Below are positions 36,837 through 53,029 of a DNA stretch of 64,000 bases, piece by piece. Source of the DNA: Spongospora subterranea f. sp. subterranea (Eukaryota; Endomyxa: Phytomyxea; Phytomyxea; Plasmodiophorida); contig JAUGWO010000060.1 of NCBI GenBank assembly GCA_049724395.1, forward strand, positions 124,001-188,000. Reading direction: 5' to 3'. Positions within the stretch are counted from its first letter, which is position 1. Each line of letters begins with the position of its first letter. The position numbers and the translations under genes were made by a program. The notes beneath the pieces were generated by a model that did not search any database, had not been told where the DNA came from, and saw nothing but the letters and a program-made list of their open reading frames with translations.

Positions 36837-39415
36837 TCTGTAAATAATCCAACAATTTTATTAGATCATTTTTGTTCGAACATGAAGAACAGCTCTTGAG
36901 CCTTTTCTACTCAAACGGCGACAGCACAACTTTTGAACATGAAAGTGGGAAACCCTATTGAAACCCTTACCCCACAGGCCACAGTGGAAGATTCTCCATT
37001 TTCCGCGGTCATCAATTATATGTTCTAGCCCCTGATAGGTTCCTACGGTCTCCGCCACGGTGTCCGAGAGCCGTAGTGGGAAGGCGCCGGTGTTGTTGTG
37101 ATCTGATCGCGGAAGCTGTTCATTCACCAATCGCCTTGCTCGTGGTTGAAGCAATGATTGCCAGCCGTGTACTAAGGTAAGCCCATTGATTTTCATTTCC
37201 AATTCAGTTGCCGGTGTTGTAAATTTGGGACTTGATGACCATCTTTCCCCGAACAAATTCTGCTTTGAGTACAAAATTACCGCAACTGCCGTCTTCAAGT
37301 CAATTGGCTTTTGCGACTGATCCCATATTTATTATACCGTTTTCTGATGTTTTATTTCGCAGCTATTCACTAACATTATACTGATCCTTATTTGATTAGG
37401 TTGTCGCAATCTCGCATCTTTTCGATAATGTCGTCGATACGCATCCCTCATCCAAGGTAATATTAATATGGTTATTTGTTTGTATATGTTTGTTCGATAT
37501 GATTACATCTTTCCCCGTGTGAATTCGATACCTGAACACATGAAATGCAAGTTTTGCAGCCAGCAGAACACTATTGCGCTATGATCGACTTATCTATATT
37601 TCATTTGATGTTTTGCTTTTTGACCTAGCGATTCATCGTCAAAGGCTGATCAATGAACAGGCGAAGATCTATACTCGGATGCCCATTCGTGGGGTAACTG
37701 TCGTATTCTATTATCAGGTATGTAGCTCATTGTAAAGCTCGATTTTAAGTGATGATTCATTCAGTTCTGCTTCTGAATTTTTTTGTAGAATACTTATATA
37801 CCAAAAATAGTCTGATTTCAACTAAACATTTTGTTCTTCATGTTTTTTGTAAGCAATTAATTGACTGCTTATTTATAGGTAATCAAATACGATACTCTAA
37901 AATTATGATGAGTTTCGTCTCAGACGGGCGGTCGGAAGTCGGACTTTACAAATCCGACGTATTGTCGATTTTTTATAATCTGATTTACTTTTTATCGTTT
38001 TACCCAACCATCAAAGTCCATTTGATTTATGGATTGTTTTGCAGGAGTCGGCTTGTGACTCAGAATTCTCTCGGAAACCCATTATGTAAGTTTTCTCAAC
38101 CAAACAATTTTGCAATGATGATTTTAATTTACAGACCTGTTCCGAGAGATATGTATGTGGACAATAGTGAATTCCTCGTTTCTGAGCAACAATTTTTTGT
38201 TTTACTCCAATGCTAATTGTGCAATTGCTGATCGGTTTTTTGTTTCTAGGTCTTGAGTATCCACCATCGTAAGATATTTTCATACATTTTCGTTGTCCGG
38301 TGATGTACATATTATATTTGCTACTCTTGAACTACCTTGATGACCAAAATATCACCAAGATCTCTGAGGACATCTAACGTTGTTTAATTTGGGTTCATTT
38401 TTCAAGAAGTCTAAGACTTATTCTTTTTCGTGTCCAGTGTGCGGTCTCTCGTTGTAGCCTCTCCCTGTGTTTTCTTGGTAAGATACTTTTTTTATCTGCT
38501 TTTCTTTTCCTGATGAAAGCATGATCATTTTTCTATGATATAAGCATATTCTCATTTGTTTATTAGCCATGATTCAGCAATTCATGCTGCCTTCCTTCTG
38601 AACTTTGCTTTTTTTTTGTAACCGCATTGGGTGTTGACAGTTTTCTAAACTTTATCTTTGTCCAGGCGCTGCGTCTTCTCTAAGGGATGTTCTCGATTTC
38701 ACCATCATCAGGTAATTATTCAGATACAGTAATTCAATGTTGGTGTTTCTTTTTTCTGATGAGATATGTCAAGTCCAATTCTAAATCACCATGTTGATTT
38801 GCAAATCGAGCTTTTTAAATCTGAGCCTACTTTTTCCAGTTTTTGTTGTTTTACAGGGTATTGTTGCTGACGTCAATGTTCATTTAGGTGTGCTCTTGTC
38901 GTGTTGACCGTTCTCCTGCACCATCTTTAATACATTTTTCTGATCATTCTCCAGCAATCTCGCGACATCGTTTTGTATCGTAGATTGACGCTTTCATAGC
39001 AAGTCAGATTGTAGATTTGTTGACCGCCTTTAGGGAAGGAAGTGACGTCCTCGTACGATTGCGAGATAATGGCACTGAATGTAGGGCTGGACCCATTAAC
39101 CATAATTACGAGAACAAAACGATACACATTATGAAGGATTCACCATCATAGATGAACCAGACCGTCAACTGTAATTGCGACCGAATGCGGCAGAGTCGAT
39201 CCGTTCATCACAGATTCGCGCCGTAACGAACGAATACCAAAAAATCTGTGGGTTGCTCTGCCAAACCTAATCGGGCCAGATCGGCGCCGTTTAACGTTGC
39301 AGACTACGTAAACCCCGTTCAAGTGTGATTGCTGTGTAACAGGCCATCGTACCATCGTTACCCCTGTCGTTACCACCAACAACCGCGCAGTTGTCATAGC
39401 AGTGTCGCTATTCAC
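36837..39415 (+). other. Unassigned region with possible short exons
   Basis: Candidate plus-strand exons: AVHSPIALLVVEAMIASRVL (about 37105-37170), VVAISHLFDNVVDTHPSSK (37400-37456), HRQRLINEQAKIYTRMPIRG (37630-37695), SSLRDVLDFTIIR (38675-38711) and QIVDLLTAFREGSDVLVRLR (39005-39065). Several are bounded by usable splice sites separated by T-rich introns. A competing minus-strand frame lies at 36861-37298. This may be one intron-rich gene ending near 39150, but I cannot name it. Confidence 0.3.
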
Positions 39416-45017
<5,602 letters not shown>

Positions 45018-45042
45018 GATTTTTTTGAGTGTATAAATTACG

Positions 45043-46290
45043 TTAATTACTTTGTGGATCTGGCAATGGTGTAGGCGGGGGGTCGTCGGGGCTTTGTGGA
45101 TCTGCAAATGCTGTAGACGGAGGGTCGTCCGGGCTCTCTTCATCGTCAGATAAAATTATCAATCCTCTCAACGGAGGATGAGGGTACATAAATTTCTTAG
45201 AATAGTCAACCTCGAACCCTAAATGTTTGAGGACGCCTACGACTTCCTTTCGCTTCATTATATGTGGTATATGACTGACAGGTCTCACGTTTCGGCTCCT
45301 GCTTATGCAGATGATATTTCTCAGCACTGTCTCCAACCATTCTCGAAATAAATCATAGAGCGCCCCGGCTCCCACACGCCTGTATCCGTACTTTCGCCTG
45401 ATCAATATTCTATAGAACAATCGCTCCTTCATGAAATCGGGAATGTCATATGTTTTCGAAGATGGAAGAGGCTGGTGATCGAACTCCACGTCGCTGCATG
45501 TAGAATCCGAATCCACAGTTAGACGGTCAGAATCGGAATCAAGCCCGTCAACAGTTTCATCATCTTGGTCACTAGAAGCCCCAAAAAATATTGGTGACGG
45601 TGGCTCTGGAATAACCATAGCATTCAAGGCCTCGATATAGTTGGCAATCTGGATGACATTCAGTGATGGTACTCTAGCAGCAATCAGATCAATATTTCCT
45701 CGTCCACAACGTCGTATGGCCCATTGCAGTCTGTATTTTTCCTCTATTGTGAGGTCTGGCAGACGGAATATTGGAACATCCTCTTCTGGTAAGTGTTTCA
45801 ATCGGGTCAAAGCATCATAATCTTCAAAATATGTTGATGATGCGTACGACATGTCATCTTCCTCTAGTTCGCTTTCCAGGTGTTGCCCTGGTTCGCTTTC
45901 CAGGTGTTGCCCTGGTTCGCTTTCCAGGTGTTGCTTTGGTTCGCTTCCCAGGTCTTGAAGTTGCCCTTGACTGTATTCATCAGAGCCGCACGACAAGGAC
46001 GAATTTTGGAAAATTTCGAAATCCAAATTGGCTGGTTTAAAGCGGAAAAGATCACGGTGAGGATCATCGTCGTCGATCAAATTGATGGGCGAACCTGAAT
46101 CTAAGCCGCTCCGCATCCTTTTTATCACATCCACCAGCGGGCTATCCTCTGCCGGACGTTTGCCATGGCGTTCCATATCTTCTGTGACGGCCGCGAACAG
46201 GCGACGCCTTTGGGCGCAGGACGGCCGTGCGGGAATGTCCCAAACCTGCGTAGCCTTCGACCACGCTGAGGAAACAACAATCAGATCCAC
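45043..46290 (-). CDS. Rrn5-like RNA polymerase I upstream factor subunit
   Basis: A single-exon, 415-residue protein. A SANT/Myb-like module at about residues 178-222 reads LTIEEKYRLQWAIRRCGRGN, then IDLIAARVPSLNVIQIANYI. After an acidic linker, a helical domain (DFMKERLFYRILIRRKYGYR, then GALYDLFREWLETVLRNII) resembles a histone fold. SANT followed by histone fold is the layout of yeast Rrn5, a subunit of the upstream activating factor for rDNA transcription. Acidic low-complexity tracts include four copies of an 8-residue repeat like SEPGQHLE and a Pro/Asp-rich C-terminus. It converges on the ABCC gene (25 bp between stops) and shares a short divergent promoter with HFM1. Assignment rests on layout rather than strong motifs; another SANT protein such as a SNAPc- or TFIIIB-type factor is possible. 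Confidence 0.55.
   Translation of the reverse strand: MDLIVVSSAWSKATQVWDIPARPSCAQRRRLFAAVTEDMERHGKRPAEDSPLVDVIKRMRSGLDSGSPINLIDDDDPHRDLFRFKPANLDFEIFQNSSLSCGSDEYSQGQLQDLGSEPKQHLESEPGQHLESEPGQHLESELEEDDMSYASSTYFEDYDALTRLKHLPEEDVPIFRLPDLTIEEKYRLQWAIRRCGRGNIDLIAARVPSLNVIQIANYIEALNAMVIPEPPSPIFFGASSDQDDETVDGLDSDSDRLTVDSDSTCSDVEFDHQPLPSSKTYDIPDFMKERLFYRILIRRKYGYRRVGAGALYDLFREWLETVLRNIICISRSRNVRPVSHIPHIMKRKEVVGVLKHLGFEVDYSKKFMYPHPPLRGLIILSDDEESPDDPPSTAFADPQSPDDPPPTPLPDPQSN
45868..45963. repeat. 24-bp in-frame tandem repeat inside the Rrn5-like gene
   Basis: Four head-to-tail units of 24 bp (TTCGCTTTCCAGGTGTTGCC plus CTGG), the last one diverged. Read on the minus strand they give eight-residue SEPGQHLE-type repeats. 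The unit length keeps the frame, so copy number can vary without breaking the protein. Confidence 0.85.
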
Positions 46291-46501
46291 GGTCGATTGT
46301 AGAATGACCTCACTGGCCTAGAGCAACATTCATGTCGAATTACGTTGCATTGATTCCTCCCACATGAACTTCAGGTCACGTGTCGACTGCATTGAGTGGG
46401 CATGCATTGCATTACATTGTTAGACACTCGTTTCGCTTATCCTTACAACATATACATAGGCATTGTAGTAATCATCGTTGCCGTCGATTCAAGAGCATCA
46501 T
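46291..46501. promoter_or_regulatory. Shared divergent promoter region
   Basis: Only 211 bp separate the start codons of the minus-strand Rrn5-like gene and the plus-strand HFM1-type helicase, so both promoters must lie here or overlap the coding ends. I see no clear TATA box or known factor site. Confidence 0.5.
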
Positions 46502-49500
46502 ATGGAGGGCAGCTTGGTTCAGGAATTCTTTGGTGAACAATACGGTACCCCACAACCAAAAAGGCCAAGAATTGACATTTCAGATCATCTCCAGCCAGCG
46601 CAGAAGTCATTGCGCTCTTTGAATGAATTAGAACTCAATCACAGATCAGTATTTTCTGGTTATAAGACGTTCAATCGTGTCCAGAGTATTGTATTTGAAG
46701 ATTTATATCACTCAGACAAAAGCATTGTCGTCGCAGCCCCGACCGCCTCTGGAAAAACCGTATTGTTTGAGCTTGCCATTTTGCGTTTATTTTCCTCCCA
46801 GCAGGACAGAAGTAGATTTAAGGCTGTGTACATTGCGCCATTAAAAGCATTATGCAATGAGAAACTACAATCTTGGCAATCACGTTTCGGCAACCTGGGA
46901 TTGAAATGCTGTGAATTCACTGGAGACTCCAACAACGACGTGAATCGCATTGCATCCAATCATATCATGTTGGTCATAAACTTAAATGATAGAATGGTAT
47001 TTAAGGCGGTTTCATCAGCATTACAACTCCAGAAAAACTGGATGCGTCCTCCCGTCGGTGGCAAGAGAACAAGTTCTTCTTTGACAATATCGGGCTTATG
47101 ATGATCGATGAAGTTCACACTGTAGGAGAACCTAGGGGTCGGGGTATCTGTCTAGAGGCGCTGATCACCAGGTTAATCACAGCAGTTTTGATAGCTTTCG
47201 CTAAAAGGGTATACGTTTTCCCAGGTGTCTTACCATGGGTATTCGAAAAAAGGAGCAAAACGATAATTGTCCAGCCTCAACTATGCGATTCGTTGCAGTT
47301 TCAGCAACCGTGCCAAACGCGGACGAACTTGGATCTTGGTTGCAGGCAAAACACTTTCAGTTTGGGGACAACTTTCGCCCAGTTCCCTTACAGTATCATG
47401 TTTTCGGTTATCCTATTCGCAAACAGCAGTCATATTATCCGTTTGATATGAGCCTAAATTACAAGGTATTTCACAATAAACTGGAATCACAGCTTATGAC
47501 GCCTTGACCAGGTTTTTGATATTATCCGACAATATTCTTCTGGCAGACCTGCTTTAGTATTTTGTTCAAGTAGAGCAGGCTGCTTGAAATGTGCAAAACA
47601 GGTTTTGGAAAGCGCAGCAAGTTCGGGATTCCGGTTTGTCAAAGATCATGAACATGAACAGTCTCTGAAAGTGCACAGCCAGCAACTCAAAGGTACACTG
47701 CTCTTCAAAACGCCCTGCACAAATTGAGGTGGGTACCCAACAGATGCGTCTCTTCGTGACATTTTCTGTCGTGGTGTAGCGATACATACGGCTGCCTTAT
47801 CTGCAGAAGATAGACAACTGATACTTGGCAATTTTGTTGCTGGGAGGATTTTGGTGCTCTGCGCAACAACTACATTAGCCCAGGGAGTTAACGTACCAAT
47901 CTTCATTATTGTTTTGTGATTTATGTTTTCGACATTCGACAATTTAGTTGCCGGCTGGTCTAGTGATCGTAAAGGGAACGCAAGTCTACAATAAAAGCCC
48001 TAGCGGCTTCACGGAGCATTCGTCAGCTACGATCTTGCAAATGTTCGTAAATTGATTCAAGATGTGCCGCATGATACTCTTTTACAGGATCGGGCGTGCG
48101 GGACGACCCCAGTTTGATGATTTCGGTGTTGCGATTGTTATGACAACAGCGAACATGGGGACGTTTTATGAAAATCTTTTGAAGGGTCAAAAGCCCATTG
48201 AGTCCCACTTGCTTGCTGGGAACGCGGCTGAGCATCTTAATGCCGAAATATCCATGCGTACTGAAACAATGTTCATCTTGGTGTCACCTTTGAAACTTGT
48301 TTACAGGAACAATCAATACTGTCCACGAAGCAGTGAATTGGATGCAAAACACGTTCGGGTCTGTTCGAATGAAAAAGTGCCCATCACAATTCGGGATTTC
48401 AGCTCGAGAAATTGAAGATCCTGCAGCTTATCAAACCGTCAGTGCAATCAAAGCTTAAGTATCGGAACTAACCCTTCCGGCAAGGTCCTGGAAAACCGAA
48501 TTCGACATTCTATTGCAACCCTAGAATCTGCTGGAATGGTTGAAAGTCAGCTACTGGATAGCAGAGTGATTCCCACACGATTAGGCGTCACCATGGTATA
48601 TGTAGACGAATGAGATAGCAAGTTCAGTTTCCATATCAAATTTCATAGGCCAAGTTTTACTTAAAAATCCCCACTGCAAGATTGATCGCTGACATTCCTC
48701 GAAACATAGACATGTGCGGTCTGATTAATATTATCGCGTCGTCCATTGAATTCGTTGATATGCCCATTCGTCAAGGGGAAAAAGCTCGTAAGTCTGTTTA
48801 GTGATACTGAGAAACAAATTTAACCGATTTTTTACATAGCCCTTAACGCCGCAAATAATAAAGAAACGATTAGGTTCGCATTCAAAGGAAAAGTTAAAAC
48901 TCTGGTAAACAATAGCACTCTAGTTGATGGTGCCTCAATGGTTGTCAAGGTGCATAAGATATCCATTCTGCTTTTGTGCGCTCTGCAATCTGCCTCGTCC
49001 TCCCCTTTTCAGTTGAATCTCTTAGATCAAGACCTGAAAAATGCACTAGACATTGCCAAAAGAATTACGGTGACTACTTACTTGCATCAGTTCTCGTTTT
49101 TCAACCAGGTTTAGAGGGCAGTTACCGAATATCATGGAGCGAGTGATAAGTCGTTTTCCGTTTACTTGAACAGCTTATTACTGTCAGTATTATTTGCTGA
49201 TGAATAATCTGACTTAAGATTTAACCATAGTCATAAAGCTTTTGAGAGGAGGATGTGGCATGACAGTCAATACTCTGTTAGGCAGATTGAGGGAATTGGG
49301 ATGAAAAAAGCCGCACAATTGATAGCTGCAGGGATTACAAGCATCGATAAGCTCAGAGAAATATCATCAGGGAAAATTGAAGCGGTTTGATGTTGTGGTA
49401 TTCAAATTTTACGGCTATGATACGCTATACACAGCTTTGCGATCGAAACCCACCGTTTGGCTTTCAAGTCAAACAGCGATTGTGTGGATTCCCAATGATC

Positions 49501-50807
49501 GAGCTCCGTATTCAGGTATATATATTTTGCAAATAATGTTGTTTGCACAACTTGTTGCCAGATCCCTGATACGACGAACACGTTGCGGTCATATCCTGTT
49601 AAGATTATGGTTCAACAGATTTGCCCAGACTTCTGTTGTTCGCAGTATTCTCCAGTAATTCTGCTAGCGGGGTTATCGGACGATCGACATCTCCTTTCTC
49701 GAAAGCTCAAGTGAGTGAGTCGAATTTGTCTTATTTGACAATGCTGATACTTTGAAGTCTACCTAACGGAACGTCAAGCCATGAATTTAGTATAATGGGT
49801 ACTTGAAAGTGTGGTGCCACACGAAATCCATTTGATTTTGAGCTGTGCATCAGTTCCATCCGACGCAGAAGGACTGGAGCTGCACGTTCATGCGATCCAT
49901 GAAGACAAAATCGGTTGTGACCAGCACGTGCATCAGCCTTTATGTATGACATTTAATGATGTGGCTCTGTTGCAGCCTTCGGTGGCAGGTAAAGTACTAT
50001 AATGTACATGCGGACCATTCTGATTTGATGCACTTTTAGTGCCTGTAGAAAGGCTCGCTAAGAAACAGGATGTTTGGAGTCAACAAACGAAGGTCTCATT
50101 CAATCCCATTCTATCACTGAATATAACGGTTTTAACAGTTTATGAGACAACAATTGGCAAGTATCGTGCCAGAGTCAAAAAAGATGCGGCTGCACACTGC
50201 AACAAGGCAAACGCAACCTGAAGTTTCCATGACTCAAAATCCACAGCAACGGCTTCTACTTTCACATCGCACCAATTCAAGTGACATGCAATCAAATATT
50301 GGATATTCACGGCCACGACTAGGTATAACATCGTGGAAGCTTCCATCTCCTGAGGCGACAACCATTCATGGCTGGGAGATAAATGCCGGCGAAATGAGCG
50401 AGTCGAGAGCTACTCAAACAGTTCCAGATAGAGTCCTTGACAAGCCTATTTTTGGCATTCCAAACATGTTCAATGCTGTCTCTGATACTGCGTCAACGGT
50501 GTCGATGAGAAATCGAGATGGAGTTTGTGACCACAACGTTGGAACCCGGCATTTCGAACCATCAGATTACGATGAAACACACAATCTACGAGTTTCTTCA
50601 GGGCATGGTGCTATTCCTCTAGAACCATACCGCTATTCCGGTGGAGTATCCGCAACACCTTCCAGCTGCATATGCGACACCTTTGAAAAGAATGATTTTC
50701 AAAATCGCTCCTGCGTTCCTCAAATACCACAACTGCAATTCGAACAAAACCCAGATTTTTGTAGCAGCCAGTTAATATTTGGTGATATATTTGCAGAGCA
50801 GCAATAA
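46502..50807 (+). CDS. HFM1: Meiotic crossover helicase HFM1/MER3
   Basis: A Ski2-like helicase with a Sec63 domain that stabilises recombination intermediates for class I crossovers. ATG at 46502 (MEGSLVQEFFGEQYG). Motifs: Q-like FNRVQSIVFEDL, Walker A APTASGKTVLFELAI, YIAPLKALCNEKLQSW, and ITTPEKLDASSR, made by joining AT to CATTACAACT across an intron. Next come DEVH box MMIDEVHTVGEPRGRG, motif III MRFVAVSATVPNADELGSWL, LNYKVFD, PALVFCSSRAGCLKCAKQ, IHTAALSAEDRQLILGNFVA, LVLCATTTLAQGVNLPA, then motif VI IGRAGRPQFDDFGVAIVMTT. The Sec63 part runs from HLNAEISMRT (48230) through ANNKETIRFAFKGKVKTL, the HhH-like RQIEGIGMKKAAQLIAAGIT and NPPFGFQVKQRLCGFPMIEL. The disordered C-terminal tail ends GDIFAEQQ at 50807. 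More than ten exons. Presence implies a meiotic programme in this organism. Confidence 0.93.
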
Positions 50808-51506
50808 TGCGTTCTCAATACAAAACGCATTGCTTGAGGGTTTTTTTTTTTATTCAGTTGCAACCGTTTTCATCAACATAGGATTGGGTTTAGCAGGCAA
50901 TCAACCAGAGTTATGAATGGTTGAAGACGCAGCAGATGACGCTGGTAGAAATCGATGCTTGCTACCAAGTCCCACGCTGGTCACAGTCGCCGAAATGTCG
51001 GCTGTGCCCTGGCAAAACTGACACGCTCAAATAGTCTCAGGGACGACAAAATTTTTGTAGTTTTTTTTTCGTCGGGGTTGTGTCTTTTCCCAAACAGGAT
51101 TAGTTGCTTTCCATATAATTTGAGAGCATTAATGCGCTCTCGGCAATTGCTATGCAAAGCGAAGAAAAGTTGGGATTAGACGGATTCCTAATCGGTTCAA
51201 CGTTTGATAAAGCAATCAAGCAAATACTCTAGGTTTCTCAGAATAATGTCACTGGATTCAGAACAGCTCCTCTAATTGAAAAGCGGTAGTTTTTTTCTGC
51301 AAACCTAAACTCCCATATCGCCTTCAGTTCACACGAACGTTGCTGATCTGATCATATTACCATCCGCGAAAACAAATCTATACCTGATCCTTTCATATCG
51401 TGTTGGACGATGTTTGACAATCCCTCACGCACCTGCGGATTGGTCAGGAATTGCCCACGCCATTTTACTAGCGGCTTCCAGGACGGGAACACAGATGAGC
51501 TGAGCA
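50808..51506. other. Intergenic, nothing recognised
   Basis: Contains T-rich runs near 50835 and 51060 and short frames without motifs. It presumably holds the HFM1 3' end and the promoter of the DNA glycosylase gene. Confidence 0.4.
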
Positions 51507-52109
51507 ATGTCGACTCGTTCGATTACGTGTCGAGCGGCTAGTTTCCTTCCGATTATGGATACGAGAGATTGTTCATCTCCGGTATTGTTGATCTTCTTGG
51601 GCTCGGCGCCAGGTGTTGTTTGTATGTTGACAAAAATTTTCTCGACGTCGACACTCGGTTCTGACTCGAGTCTTTGGGCAGCGCTTCAAAAACAGGAATA
51701 TTATGGGCATCCTTCAAACCACTTTTGGCGCATTTTGGAGAACCTATTCGATATTCCAGCGGAATTACCGTATCGGGAGCGTTGTCGTCGGGTCATCCAG
51801 CGACGTATCGTTCTCTGGGATGTCTGCCATGAATTCAACAGAACCGGTAGCAGTGACAGTTCCATTCACGGCATCACCGTCAACGCGATCGAACAGTTGA
51901 TCGCGCGATTGCCATCGATCCAGACAATAGCGTGCAACGGCCAGCAAGCAGCTCGCCTCCTCAATCGTCATACTCGTTTGCCGGCCGATATTCGTGTCGT
52001 GACGCTTCCATCGTCAAGCCCTGCTCACGCTATCAAGAATGCCGTTCTCGCGAAGACGGAACTCTGGCGCAATATTCTCGGCTGTGAATTACTTGATCAG
52101 ATAGTCTAG
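51507..52109 (+). CDS. Hypoxanthine-DNA glycosylase, UDG superfamily family 6
   Basis: A base-excision enzyme that removes deaminated adenine (hypoxanthine) from DNA. Start at 51507 (MSTRSITCRAASFLPIMDTR). Motif 1 is LLIFLGSAPG. An intron at 51622-51681 (60 nt; canonical GTATGT donor, GGGCAG acceptor) gives, when removed, GSAPGVVSLQKQEYYGHPSN followed by HFWRILENLF. This matches the family pattern GSMPGxxSLxxxxYYxHPxN. Unspliced, the frame stays open but inserts 20 residues within the motif. Then RRIVLWDVCHEFNRTGSSDS, CNGQQAARLLNR and motif 2 VVTLPSSSPA, close to the usual PSTSPA. The end is KTELWRNILGCELLDQIV. The family is best known from bacteria and archaea, so a spliced fungal copy suggests an old transfer or a little-noticed eukaryotic lineage. 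It converges on UXT, 97 bp between stops. Confidence 0.8.
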   Translation: MSTRSITCRAASFLPIMDTRDCSSPVLLIFLGSAPGVVCMLTKIFSTSTLGSDSSLWAALQKQEYYGHPSNHFWRILENLFDIPAELPYRERCRRVIQRRIVLWDVCHEFNRTGSSDSSIHGITVNAIEQLIARLPSIQTIACNGQQAARLLNRHTRLPADIRVVTLPSSSPAHAIKNAVLAKTELWRNILGCELLDQIV

Positions 52110-52206
52110 CGACTTTTTAAAGGTGATCTTCCAGTTTGGCCTTTCCAGTGGCATAATTCATATGTTAAGTTATATAAATACGTTTATACAATACTCTGGT
52201 CAATGG

Positions 52207-52764
52207 TCAGACCAATCTACCTAAAGATTGCGCTTTGACTATGTCGTCCATGCAGTCCATTCTCGAGATCTCCCTCTGGAGCTTCTGAACATTTTCCTTC
52301 ACACGAGATTTGTGATTAGTGATCGCAACTGTCAAGATATCCCGAAACCGTCACCTCAATATTGACAATTTGGCCGGCAATCATATCAGATCGTTTGGTT
52401 AATAGGTCGAGTTTGGTCGGAATAAAATCTTGAGCTTCATCTAATGTTAGCGCAGGATGAAACCCAAACCCGATGTCGACGAATATTCGAGACGTATCAG
52501 GACTAAGAAATCAGTAGGATCACATGAGACCAGAGACAAAATCGTCGGAGGTTGAACAGATATATCCTACACGAAGGCCTTGACGTAAAATTGACAGCCC
52601 AAATCTATCATGGTTTCGAGTTCCTCCAACCTCTGATCGCGAACCAATGCTAGATACCCCAGCACCTTATGGCTGTACATCAGCATGAAAAACGACGCCA
52701 AAATACGAAAACCTGGGACCCCACTATTGCTCAATTTTCTGGTCGACAGCAGACTTGGCTCCAT
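52207..52764 (-). CDS. UXT: Prefoldin-like protein UXT
   Basis: UXT is an alpha-type prefoldin subunit of the R2TP/PAQosome-associated prefoldin-like complex. Seen: MLMYSHKVLGYLALVRDQRL then EELETMIDLGCQFYVKAFV; a 68-nt intron at 52503-52570; then PDTSRIFVDIGFGFHPALTL and DEAQDFIPTKLDLLTKRSDM. Human UXT has [20 protein letters not shown] and GYGFFLELTLAEALKF at the same places, so the match is clear. A C-terminal helix (NHKSRVKENVQKLQREISRM) ends at 52207 in a neighbouring frame, so another small intron or a one-base error lies near 52350. The true start may be in a further exon upstream of 52764; 52765-53030 is otherwise unassigned. Confidence 0.78.
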
Positions 52765-53029
52765 TAAGACGTTTCAGCATGGGGACCAGACTGGTGTCGA
52801 TGATATTCTGTACGTTGCCTACGGTTTCGCCATTGCCAATGTCCACCACGTCCATGGGCACTGCAAGGACTCTGTGACGTGCACGCAATCCAATCGTTAC
52901 ACCGTGGTTCAGAGATTTTGGGCAATTCGCGATTACAGTACGGTAAAATTGCATAATAATGTCAAAGACTGTGGTATCGAATTATACTATATAGGCTGCC
53001 TTAATCAGTAAACCATGGAACAAATATCG

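Noticed and set aside
45864-46067. Small minus-strand frame with NTWKANQG repeats
   Set aside because: It is the 24-bp repeat of the Rrn5-like gene read in the wrong frame.
51571-51720. TDG/MUG-type (family 2) glycosylase
   Set aside because: The spliced motif with YYGHPSNHFW and the PSSSPA motif fit family 6 better than the family 2 pattern.
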